Assembly: GCA_012845835.1 (NCBI GenBank)
Contig: JABAKD010000029.1
Coordinates: 12,074,524 to 12,138,523, forward strand
Source: Undaria pinnatifida
Lineage: Eukaryota; Sar; Phaeophyceae; Laminariales; Alariaceae
DNA: 64,000 bases
Direction: 5' to 3'
A model generated the notes under the pieces. That model saw only the letters and a program-made list of their open reading frames with translations, ran no database searches and was not told where the DNA came from. Position 1 is the first letter of the stretch, and every line of letters starts with the position of its first letter. A program made the translations under genes and the position numbers. Shown in pieces: positions 10,986 to 20,461 of this stretch.

Positions 10986-11405
10986 GAAACATTTTTCAAA
11001 GAAAATACCGCGCGAAGCTAACTTCAATGCCTAGCTAACCAATTTTCTTGTAGTCGGTGGCTTATTGCTAGTTGCTATTCATGTTAGCATAGCCAACCCA
11101 ACCCCTGCCCTATCATTTAAGGTGTTTGCGACGGAACCAACTTTGATTGGGTAGCAAGTTGGATAGGGAGGGAAACATATAACAATAGTATCGAAACTAT
11201 CGAACGTTGCAATCCAAGGCGGACGCAACCCAAAAAAGGCAGCGAAAAAAAAAAGGATAGGATTGAAACCGTTTGAACGAACGCCACAAAAATCCGACGC
11301 CAGCCCAACCCACGAAAAAAAATCAGCGAAAAAAAATGCATCGAATTAAGAGCTGCGCTTTTCCTACAATACCATTTTAATATTATTTTATTTTATTTTT
11401 TCTGG
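10986..11405. other. Spacer without recognised genes
   Basis: Only short chance open frames. The region ends in AT-rich sequence at 11375-11400 next to a MITE-1 copy. Confidence 0.4.
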
Positions 11406-11712
11406 CGCGTGTGCTGCGATAGAGGTAGCACTTTTCGTCTGCGGCAGAGATATACCTTTTTTTTTCGGCTTTTTAGTTTTCTGAATGACGTGGCTCCTTG
11501 GCTCAAAATCGTCGGGGAAAAAAACGCCATTTTTTTGCACGATTTTCGTTACATAGGCCATGGGATTTTTTCATCTGGTACAAGGTATCACAAGCAGTTT
11601 TTTTTTCTCTCTAAATCAGTTTTTGGGAGAGGTCTTAAAGCTCGTAAAGCTCCCGAATTGAGGAACCTTGAAAGAATAAGAAGAAAAAGTGGTGCACCTC
11701 TATCGTCGCGCG
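11406..11712 (+). mobile_element. MITE-1 copy B
   Basis: The left terminus GCGATAGAGGTAGCAC and right terminus GGTGCACCTCTATCGTCGCG are inverted repeats. The interior parallels copy A, including TGAATGACGT, AAAATCGTCG, GGGAGAGGTC and a terminal A-rich block. The right end abuts a 10-bp tandem array. Confidence 0.85.
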
Positions 11713-11715
11713 TAT

Positions 11716-12062
11716 CTTGTAAAATATTGTCAAATATTGTAAAATCTTGTAAAATCTTGTAAAATCTTGTAAAATCTCGTAAAATCTTGTATAATCTTGT
11801 AAAATCTTGTAAAATCTTGTAAAATCTTGTAAAATACTGCAAGATCTTGTAAAATCTTGTAAAATCTTGTAAAATCTTGTAAAATCTTGTAAAATCTTGT
11901 AAAATCTTGTAAAATCTTGTAAAATATTGGCAAATACTGTAAAATCTTGTATAATGTTGTAAAATATTGTAAAATCTCGTAAAATCTTGTGTAATGTTGT
12001 AAAATATTGTAAAATCTTGTGTAATGTTGTAAAATATTGTAAAATCCCGTAAAATCTTGTTT
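11716..12062. repeat. 10-bp tandem array (AAAATCTTGT)n
   Basis: About 34 copies of AAAATCTTGT or close variants (AAAATATTGT, GTAATGTTGT). A four-base A-tract recurs every 10 bp, nearly in helical phase. Long open frames on the minus strand (peptide period FTRFYKILQD) are by-products of the repeat. Confidence 0.95.
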
Positions 12063-12625
12063 TTCTCGTGGGTTTGGTTTTGGTTAGCCGTTGGCGATGA
12101 CGTTCGTCGGGCTTTAATGCTTGTTTTTTTTTCTTGTTTCAAACCCAACAAAAGTTTGGAAAATTACAAAACACCCTATTCAGTCGTCCGTGTAAAACAA
12201 CAATAGCAAAAACCGATGTATAGAGCTCCGGGAAGGTTCTCTCTCGTTTCTTCTGGCAAGAAACTACCGCTAAAAGCGAATTAAGGCTGTGACTCAGCAG
12301 GAGTTCACGATTACCACCTGCTCGTTAGCTGCTGGGATAGGTAACTAATCGACGCTAGTCGCCAAGCCGGCTTGTGAAGCCAACAGATTACCATCTGACT
12401 TGGCGACGTGAACCAGGCGAGTGAAGCGAGGAAACTTAGCCTCCCCCGCGGCGGGCCGATGCGCCCCCGCCCCCCCCCCCCGCCCCCAAATACATCCCGC
12501 ATTAAACAATCGTTCCTAAGTATGGAAACTCATTATGTCGGATAGTCGACACCACAGGGGAAAATCCTACCTGGTAACGTTTTTTTCACCCAATATTCTT
12601 AGACGGTGGCGTAAGTCGTGTCGAC
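12063..12625. other. Spacer downstream of the MORN gene
   Basis: Contains the C tract 12467-12486 and no recognisable gene. The 3' untranslated region of the minus-strand MORN gene should begin here. No clear polyadenylation signal can be chosen. Confidence 0.4.
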
Positions 12626-15600
12626 TCACAGCTCCTGCCCAACTTCGTAAAAATAACTTTTTTTTCTTGCCTGTAGAGCAGACCGCTCTACGTCTCGCAC
12701 GGCAGCCGCCCTCGTTGCGTCATCACCACAATTAATCAGGTCCCCTATCTTGAGCTTGACGGCGGAAGACAGCTCAGGGTGGTCGTCGTCCTGCAGGAAA
12801 AAATAGACAGGGGGGGGGGGGGAGGGCCGGGGGCCAGGGGGGGCAGGGGGGCAGGCGCGGAGGGAGGGAGGGTGGACAAGGGGGGAGGGGGCGAGCGGGG
12901 GCGAAGACGCTAAAACTAAATATATCAAACCATCCTGTCAAAGAAGACTGTCGGCCAACTCCTAAACGCCACTAGTATGTACGTACTGCTACCGTTGATA
13001 GTCACCCGGGTCGTCTTACCGACCATGGGTGTATCATTATCGAAATACCCCCCCAGCGGACGGCCGCTTTCCGTTAAGAAAACCGCGAGGCAGTGCTTTC
13101 GCGCGTTACTGCATCAACGTTTTGGTCGAGGCTGGCTGTGAGCCACGTCGTATAAACGCTTGCGTAGGTCGTACTGATACTATAATAATCACCTGGTTCA
13201 TATTTCCCACCATGCTGTCATTATCGAAAGACACTTCCAACATACGGCCACTTTCCGTCATGAAAACCGCTGGACCGTGCTTTCTGTTCTTGTCCCACTG
13301 TCCGGTATGCCTAGACCCATCCGCGTACATAAACGTACCCTTGTTATGTCAGTCGGGACGGGGCGGGAGGCGGGGGGGGAGGGCAAGGGGTGGACAGGAA
13401 GGGGGAGGGCAGGGGATGGGATGGGAGGGGGGGGGAGGGGAGACCCATCTCATCTTTGCAATCTACGTATAAGCTCAGGTAGCGCGGCAGTATCGTGATT
13501 CCGCGCCGGTGCGCCGAACTGATCTAGAACTCGCAAACTTAACTCTGAACACTCAACTTAACTCCGCTTACTCCTCCTCCTCCCCATACCTGGCCGTGCC
13601 TCATGCCGCCGGACCACTCTCCCCTGTAGACGTTGCACATCTGCTTCTGAGTGTCCATCGACGCAGAGGACTCCGGCCTAACATTCGAAAGGGAGCGGTC
13701 GTCCGTGTTCGTTTGCGGATGGTGGAGAATATGCAGTAGTTGATGAACCGGAAAATAAGCACCGCGCTTATCGAGAGATAACTTGGTTCGCCGACATCAC
13801 TGGCCTTGTTGTTCGCCTGCACTGGTACTAGAGTGCACCAAGGCTAAGGCACGGGGGGGGGGCACTCTGAGGGTCTGTTGTTCCAGCTGGTCAGCGCCAC
13901 TCACCCTAGTGGCTAGTGTATTTGTTGTTCCAGCCTCCCGCTTAGGATTGTTACGCTTTAAAAACAAAAAGACAACTATGACCATTTTTAGAAGAGAGTT
14001 TCTATTTTCCGACGGTGCCAAGGTATCGGAGCTCCTTCCCAGCCTCGCGTGCATGGATTTTCATGCCCCACCCGACGGCCGGAATCTCCGAAAGATAATC
14101 ACTAGGAGTAATTGGTGACAATGAGACGCTACCCAACGCAGTTCTGTTGGGTCGGGTTGGGTTGGGTTGGGTTGGGTTGGGTTGGGTTGGGTTGGGTTGG
14201 GTTGGGTTGGGTTGGGTTGGGTTGGGTTGGGTTGGGTTGGTTGGGGTTGGGATGTTCAGGGTAACGTGGGGTTTTTCGCCCTGAGGTTTTAGCGAGAGGT
14301 ACGGTATCCTTAAGTTTGACGGTAGCAACACGGTCCAAACCCGGTAATGTAAGCGGTGGTAGTCCTCCTCTCGCAGCCTTGGTCTCTTGTTTAATACGTC
14401 ACTATACATTACTATACATCGCTACTGCTTTTTTCTGCGCATCGAAGCGTTATCCGTACCTGTCCTCTATCCACACATGCTCGCCATACCCACACTGTAC
14501 GTCCGCTTTCCACTCGCCCGTGTAGCGTTCCCGCCTCTCGACCCAGGTCATCGTGCCCCTCCCTTCCTTCTGGTCCTGACGATCAAAATGAAATCGGGGG
14601 AAGTCCTCGGTAAAATCCGCGGCAATAACTTGGCAAAACTGCAAATCATTGTTTTGCTTGTCATCCGACAATTATGAAATTTCAGCGTCGATCACTCATG
14701 AAACACCCCCAGAAAGAAGGAAAACAAAAAAAAAACGCAAAGGAAACAAAGAAGAAAGCCTACGCACGAAGCCAAACTCCCTTTTGTGCCTACCTCCGGC
14801 TTAGCACCGCCTTCCGTTGTCGTGGGCTGCTCACCACATTTTTCGTACCTCCCGCCAAATCCCTACGGTACGTGTTGCCTGAACATGTACGGTTTTCACG
14901 GTGCCGGTTGTTCTCACAAGGTGAACCTATCCTGCTACGTGATACGCACCTTCGCCCACTCCCCTCGGTAAGCATTGCCCGACGCGTAGGTCATGGTGCC
15001 CCGACCATGACGGCTGTTTTCCTGCCACTCTCCCTTGTACGAAGACGCAGACTCCGTGCCGACACCGTACCGCTGCTCGCCGTGGCCGTGCCGCTTGCTC
15101 GCCTTCCAGCTACCCTCGTACACCTGGCGATCCGGTCGAGGGCGCGCGCGAAGGAAAGGACACGTTTTACGCGTGACAACAATGTAGCGGTCTTAAAATT
15201 TTCTTGTTTTGTTTGTGAAAGGTTGTGCGATTGGGTTTTGCGACTGGCACTAGTTTGGAACCAAATTTCGTAAGTCAAAACGGGAAATGTCACACATCCT
15301 ACGATAGAGATGAACCAATGCACCAACCATTGAGTCGTTCTACGGTAGCCCCCCCTAACTTTTCTTTAACGAAATCGCCGGTTTCAAAACCAGCTCCCCG
15401 CCGTATCTCCTGAAACACGGTGTCCGTCGACACCCCGACGTCATCGATCGATAGACCTTTGCACACAAGAAAATGTATGGATAATTTTTTTTTCCATAGT
15501 GTCCTTCCTTGTGCTGAGCAGCAATGAAACGTTCGTTAAAGGATATCGCTGTTTTTTTGGGGGGGGGCTATCGTAGAATCAGTCATTTTGTTTATTTCTT

Positions 15601-18600
15601 GAGAGTCTTTACTCGAGGAGTTCCGAGGAAAAAAAACAACTGATTTTGAGAAAAATGGAAGCCCCAACCCTATCATGTCTTTAGGTGCCATGTCATAGGT
15701 ACGAAAACGACGAAAAAACACGAAAAATTAAATCGACATTCCATCGACATTTTGGGCTAAGTTGTCCCAAAATTCAGAAAACATTTTTGGCGAAAAAAAA
15801 GGGCTACCTCGCTATTGTAGCCCGCGTCATGTATACCAGTTTTTTGCCTATGTCGTGGGTCTTGATCACTATGGCCCGCCGTAATACTAGCGCTGCACAG
15901 TGTGGGACGGAAAGCATGATAAATACCGTAACAGATACATGGGGTTGGGGTTGGGGTTGGGGTTGGGGTTGGGGTCAGGGTTGGGGTGGCGGTTAGGGCT
16001 CTAGAGGGTTAGAGGCATGTATGAAATTTTGAAAAAAAAAAGATGAGCATTGCCATTTACACGGCTTTAAACCGTACGTGTTACACGGGGGTGTGCGTAC
16101 ATTTTCCCCGTACCGGTCGAGGGAAGTGCACGGTGTGAGCGTTTCTTCAAGTCTCGTTCACAAAGCGAAACTTTTTCTGTCCTTGTCCCTGACCCCGACT
16201 CTGACCCCAGACCCTAGCCCTAACCACGGCAACAACCCTGGGATACTTGACGACCGGTACGGCAGTGTGCGTATCGTGTCGCAGTACATCGCTTGCGAAA
16301 GGGCGTGCCCCGACAATGCTGCGGTTGTGGATCACCAACCCAAACCCTAACCCCACCTCCAAGCCTAACCCCAGCCTTGACTCCAACCCCAGCCAGGGGA
16401 TGTTCGACGAATTATGTCATGGTTTGCATGTCGTGCTAGAGTGTCATAAGCGCTTGCAATCGTGCCGTGGCCATTGCGCAAGCCTCTGACGACGTATCCG
16501 GGGTAGATCAACAACCCTGACCTCAGGTCCAGCCATGGGGTGTTCGACGAATACTATGGCTTTGTGTCGATCGTACCAGCGTGGCGTAAGCGCTTGCAAA
16601 CGTGCCGTGGCCGTTGCGCAAGCCTCCGATGACGCCTCCAAGGCAGATCAGCAACTTCAACCCTAACCCTAACCCCAACCCCAATTCCAGCGCCTTGGGA
16701 TGTTCGAAGAACTGTATAACGGTTTTCATATCGTACTGCGACAGAGTGCCATCAGCTCTTGTAGACGCGCCGGGATCATTGCGCAAGCCTCCGACGGTCC
16801 CTTCAAGGTGGATCAATGATTCCAACCCCGACCGTGACCCCAAACGTAGCGCCAATGTTACACCTGAGATACTTTAAGGAACGCTACATCATCGTACTTG
16901 CCGTATCTGAGTCTCCCTTGTAACGCCAACCCTAGCCCTAACTCCAATTCCAACCCTGAGATGTTTGGCGGACCATTTAAAAAAAGCGGCGTGGTCATCG
17001 TACCGTAGCGTTGTCAGCGCTAGTAAATGCGCCCAAGCGGCCCGCCAATCTCTCCCTTTTGTGTCAACGGCCTCAATGTTAACCCTAACGCAAACCTTAG
17101 GCCGTTTGAAACTTGGTTATAGTGCAGCGATATAACAGAGTGTGAAAGGGAGCGTTGTTATCGTGGTGCGAGCGTGCAGCACGCGGCAGCAGTGCAAGGC
17201 TGTGCGCGTGTCTCTTACAGGTACTTGCATTGGAGCTCGACCGTAAAAATCGTCTTGAACTAATCTACTCGTAGCGGCCCGGGGTTCTTTCGTGTGAAAG
17301 ATGCTGCAATATAATCAGTTTCATTCGTCAGTTTAGTTTTCTCTGAAAGCCCCCACAGGGTTATAGCCCCAACACCAACCTTTACTCCACAATCCCAACT
17401 CTACCACGTAAACTCTGCGGTGGTTGACGCAGTGGAGCAGCAGCGAAACCACCTTACCAGAGTGCCGTCGGCGCTTGTAAACGTGCCCTGCCCGTTGCGC
17501 AAGCCCCGGACAACGTCTCCCTCGTAGCAACTCCCGTCGCTCCAGGTGTACCGCCCCTTTCCGCTGATCTCGTTGTTCCTACCAGATGGGTGGGTGGGTG
17601 GGTGGGTGAGTGGGTAGGTGGGTGAGTGGGTGACGCGCCCGACACCAACCACTTTTTGCAGATCACATACAGAGACCGTCAATAATCAAATGCGGTTGAA
17701 GACAGTTGACGGAACTTGTTTGTTGGATCTGCCAACATTGACGGGAGATGTGTGAGTTCGTTCTTCGTTGGGGGCGTTATGATATGTACGCAACCGTCGG
17801 AGCTCTGTCCTGGTCAGCTCGGTCGGTTGTCCACTCTACGTTCTCTCTTGTTTTTTTGAAACAACGCACGATCAAAACCGATATCAGCAAGACTAGGTGG
17901 GAATCAGGGCCGACAAGCCGGAGGCTATGAACAGAACTCTGGCCTCTTGCGAGGGCGCACGAAAACAATCCATGACCCACACTACCCCTCCCCCCCCCTC
18001 CACTAGAACAAATCGTTTTGTTTTGCCATATCGCCATGGCAAGTTCCCATAGACCAAAATGTGGTACACTACCCGTTCGGACATGCACAACGAAGATTTT
18101 CACACGTTTCCGTGCATCGTGTTCATTTGAAGTGCGCCCTTCGACCCTCCAACGACTGGAGTAGAATACGCGCGTCAGGGTTCCACATAAATTGCGGGGC
18201 GTTCGTGGGGGGTGGGAATATTTGGAACCATCCCTTGCCCAGTGAATCACTTGTTACTAGTGTGACCAACCCCCCCCCCCCCCATCCGAAGGTACCCAGT
18301 GTGAATATGGCAAGGCACCCACGAAGCAGCTACATAGTAACACCCATTGCTGTATCTGGAGTGGCCGCACCATAAAGCAAAGTAACTCATTGGCGCTGTC
18401 ATCCATAAGCAAGAAAGTAGGCACGAGGTGCCGAAGTCTGTCTTACGACCGGTCCTTGGAAGGATGCAGTTCGCCCTTCATGCGACTCGCCGACTATCTC
18501 ACGGCGCTTCGCGCTTGGTGGAAGCAATGTCTGCTTGGTTGGTGAAAACCCGACGTTTTCCCGTCCGGGCATAGAAGGGATGCGAGGGTCTATGGTCATA

Positions 18601-19049
18601 CGACTACGGCCATGCATAAACTGAGTACACCCCGCCCCCGAATCCGAAGGCCTGGATTTGACATAAATGGAGTGTGGGTTATGGATTTGTTTTTGCTCCC
18701 CCCCTCATGGCGAAAGGTCGTCCAGGACATCCATCAAGGACATCCGTCGAGGACATCCGTCAATTCCGTATCTTTTAGGCACTCTCTACCCTCTCTTTTT
18801 TCACCTCAAGTCTCCTTCGTAGATCGTCCCGTCCACGATCCAGACGTACCGACCGGTACCGTTCATAACGCCACGATGGAACTCCCCGACGTAGGTGTTA
18901 CCGCTCCGGAAGAGAGCTTCGCCCTGCCCGTTGTAGCTGCACCGCGTACGTTCAAAATGCATACGGTACGGAGTCGCATCGTGTGTAGGTGGTGTCCTAT
19001 CATTTGTAGCGTCACATACTTGAACATCCTTTTGAGACATGACATCCAA
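12626..19049 (-). CDS. MORN-repeat protein gene, seven exons
   Basis: Minus-strand exons: 19049-18805, 17578-17458, 15123-14950, 14575-14460, 13677-13590, 13339-13211 and 12790-12626 (stop). All junctions are GT-AG with matching phases, giving 345 residues. About ten MORN repeats (YxGxW/F..G..xGxGxxxxxxG) run from about residue 40 to 285; repeats are split across exons and become intact on joining, for example DGTL + VYEGSW, GEWAK + DQKEGRG and RHGQ + GTFMYADG. A non-MORN C-terminus (AVKLKIGDL, ending YFYEVGQEL) follows. MORN proteins are typically membrane-, cytoskeleton- or flagellum-associated scaffolds; no catalytic domain is seen. The start is the first in-frame ATG, and further 5' exons cannot be excluded. 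Exon six could instead end at 13193 (six more residues). The introns contain decayed copies of its own exons. Confidence 0.85.
12808..12905. repeat. G-rich tract in the last MORN intron
   Basis: GGGG/GGGA-rich on the plus strand. On the sense (minus) strand it is a C-rich tract ending about 18 bases upstream of the 3' splice site at 12791. Confidence 0.85.
13008..13122 (-). pseudogene. Decayed copy of MORN exon six
   Basis: The minus strand reads RKHCLAVFLTESGR and then FDNDTPMVGK. It closely parallels RKHGPAVFMTESGR and FDNDSMVGN of the exon at 13339-13211. Only the 3' half is present and the MORN start is lost. Joining it would break the domain, so it is treated as an intronic relic. Confidence 0.65.
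13365..13442. repeat. G-rich tract upstream of a MORN exon
   Basis: GGGAGG-type purine sequence on the plus strand. On the minus strand it is a C-rich tract about 25 bases upstream of the 3' splice site at 13340. Confidence 0.85.
14148..14243. repeat. TTGGG pentamer array
   Basis: About 19 GTTGG units with almost no variation, lying in the intron between MORN exons four and five. It gives artificial open frames (NPTQP on the minus strand). Confidence 0.95.
14845..14945 (-). pseudogene. Decayed copy of the 3' half of MORN exon three
   Basis: The minus strand reads CENNRHRENRTCSGNTYRRD, resembling the segment QENSRHGRG…YASGNAYRGEW of the exon at 15123-14950, but with lost glycines and a small deletion. 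A GT follows, yet including it would disrupt the clean join of exons three and four. Confidence 0.55.
15332..15584 (+). mobile_element. MITE-2 copy 1 (TIR CGTTCTACGGTAGCC)
   Basis: The left end GTCGTTCTACGGTAGCCC and right end GGGGCTATCGTAGAATCAGT are inverted repeats. The interior (AACGAAATCGCCGGTTT, CCCGACGTCATCGATCGATA) is shared with copies at 39161, 40460, 49063 and 60583. It is about 253 bp long and lies between the MORN gene's third exon and the decayed exon array. Confidence 0.9.
15939..15995. repeat. GGGGTT array
   Basis: Consecutive GGGGTT hexamers, decaying to GGGTTAGGG at the right. It is telomere-like but short and interstitial. Confidence 0.9.
16180..17100 (-). pseudogene. Array of decayed MORN exon-two copies with CCCTAA-like spacers
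   Basis: On the minus strand, blocks at about 16440-16500, 16575-16640 and 16743-16810 (weaker at 16270-16340 and 17020-17075) resemble the end of the exon at 17578-17458: GGLRNGHGTFASAYATLV against GLRNGQGTFTSADGTL. The CTTGCGCAA core sits near 16476, 16616 and 16781. They carry frameshifts and lost splice sites. Spacers consist of CCCTAACCC- and CCCCAACC-type sequence. They lie in the 2.3-kb intron between MORN exons two and three, which join cleanly without them. Confidence 0.7.
17583..17632. repeat. TGGG tetramer array at a 3' splice site
   Basis: TGGG units on the plus strand are CCCA units on the sense strand of the MORN gene. They end a few bases before the CTGGTAG 3' splice site of the second exon, so they serve as its pyrimidine tract. 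Confidence 0.9.
18291..18636 (-). repeat. Dispersed repeat P, copy 2 (inverted)
   Basis: The reverse complement matches 5684-6012 nearly end to end. On the minus strand a 72-codon frame is open (MHGRSRMTIDPRIPSMPGRE). It lies in the first MORN intron. Confidence 0.75.
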
Positions 19050-19109
19050 AACATTTCGGCTGCAACTCCCGATACTAAAAACGTTAAAAAAAAGCCGGGA
19101 CTACTATGT

Positions 19110-19215
19110 CACGACTCGTCGGTGTGGCGTCCGGTAACGCTTGAAGATGCGCCGGAGCGCTTGAAGATGCGTCGGAGCACCCCGAGGGCTGTGGTTCGAT
19201 TCCCGGTTGTCAAGG
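19110..19215 (+). other. Possible tRNA-derived SINE fragment (B-box-like)
   Basis: GGTTCGATTCCC at 19193-19204 matches the RNA polymerase III B box and tRNA T-loop. Upstream, GCTTGAAGATGCG occurs twice (19138 and 19159). No cloverleaf could be folded and no convincing A box was seen, so a tRNA gene is not called. Confidence 0.25.
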
Positions 19216-19659
19216 CTTCATCACCGAGGAGGACCTCAAGGTTGCTGTTGGTGCTACGAGCGTCGCTTTTTTTTTCTTCATTTTTCGCTCAGAGCTCCCA
19301 GCTTCCACCCCAAACGCTCACACACGCACACACGTTCGCACCGATCACCCAACAACTCTTCTCCCCACCTCGGGCTTCGTCACGCCCTCACATTCAGTTC
19401 TCCGTGTTCGCACAGCAACAGGGTGCGGGGCTACAAGCTAATAATGTTGTATTCCTCGTGGCTGGGGGCAGGATCTAACCACGCGAAAGGATGGTGTGTA
19501 TCCCTCCATTATCTCATTCTCCATTCTTTAGTTTTTACGTGGCATACTGCTTGCTGTACTTGTACTCGTATTCATAGAGAGACAAGGTTGGAACCGCGAG
19601 CGAACGGGGCGGTGTCGGGGGGAAACCGGGCGACGACGGGAGCAAGCGGGTGATGCCGG

Positions 19660-20060
19660 GATGCCACGACGGACTCGAGCGAGAGCGGAGCTCGTTGCGC
19701 CGCCGCTCAGCTCCCTTTCATCGAGCTCGTGCCGCCAAGAGCGCGACGCTGCACGACAATGTGGTTTTTCTACTCGTACTGTTTTTTTTTTACTCGTACT
19801 GTTTTTTTTTTATCATTACTATAGTACTTCTGGTTCGTAGAGCATCGTCTGCGAGAGCGAGCGAACGGGGCGATTTCGGGAGCGAATGGGGCCGATGAGA
19901 GCGAGCGGAATGACGGCCCGAACAAACGGAGCGTGCGGAGCGACGGTTGGGTGGAGCGAATGGAGCGCGTAGCCCCGCCGTTCAGATATGTTTTGTCAGG
20001 CTCGTCCTGCCGCCGAGCGGGGGGCGGCGTGACGATGTGGAATATCTTTCTCCGACGAAC
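19660..20060. repeat. GC-rich imperfect duplication
   Basis: The segment GAGCGAACGGGGCG, then a gene-free GC stretch ending CGACAATGTGG (19670-19765), is echoed at 19855-20045, ending GACGATGTGGAAT. A perfect 22-bp tandem pair (TTTACTCGTACTG plus a T run) lies at 19767-19812. No gene is recognised. Confidence 0.55.
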
Positions 20061-20202
20061 GCTCCGCGCTCCAACCAACATTATTTTCATTTTTTTGTCG
20101 TATTTTCGATTTTAGTTTTTTCGATTGTTTTGCCCTTCCAGCAAGGGCGCACAAAAAAAAAAATCCTGGACACCTACCTGCAGTTTTTGCATTTGATCGG
20201 CA

Positions 20203-20233
20203 GGGAGGGGGGGGGGGGGGGGGGGGGGGGGGG
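20203..20233. repeat. G homopolymer
   Basis: An almost pure run of G about 27 bases long. It is a G-quadruplex candidate and a likely site of length variation. Confidence 0.95.
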
Positions 20234-20247
20234 TCTGCCAGCACACT

Positions 20248-20325
20248 TAATCCTATATAAAGGACTATGCAACTCTAATTCCTATATAAAGAACCATGCA
20301 ACACTAATTCCTATATAAAACAAAG
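20248..20325. repeat. Tandem repeat TCCTATATAAA, three units
   Basis: Three units of about 29 bp, each with ATTCCTATATAAAG and ATGCAAC. The TATATAAA core resembles a TATA box and lies about 200 bp before the zinc-finger coding region, but the repetition makes promoter function speculative. Confidence 0.75.
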
Positions 20326-20461
20326 TGACTTGGCCATAGACTAGGCACTGGGTGCCACCCACGGCGGAAAATGGGTTAAGTCGAACAAGAGGCGAACCCT
20401 CGGCAACGTAGGTGTGAGGTCAGTGACACTTGGTGCCACTACTGTACGGGCGTAGTACATC

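Noticed and set aside
11588-12151. 187-codon minus-strand frame with FTRFYKILQD repeats
   Set aside because: A by-product of the AAAATCTTGT array. No start context, domain or splice support.
12637-12672. A GC-AG mini-intron in the last MORN exon (CAG|GCAAGA to GGGCAG)
   Set aside because: It would be only 36 bp. Read-through is open and gives a sensible C-terminus.
13008-13122. The 13.0-kb block considered as an eighth MORN exon
   Set aside because: It duplicates the 3' half of exon six, and inserting it would repeat the post-MORN segment without a MORN unit. The exon six to exon seven join is in phase without it.
15939-16720. CCCTAA and GGGGTT tracts considered as a chromosome end
   Set aside because: The tracts are short, impure and inside a gene, with further genes on both sides. 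They are interstitial.
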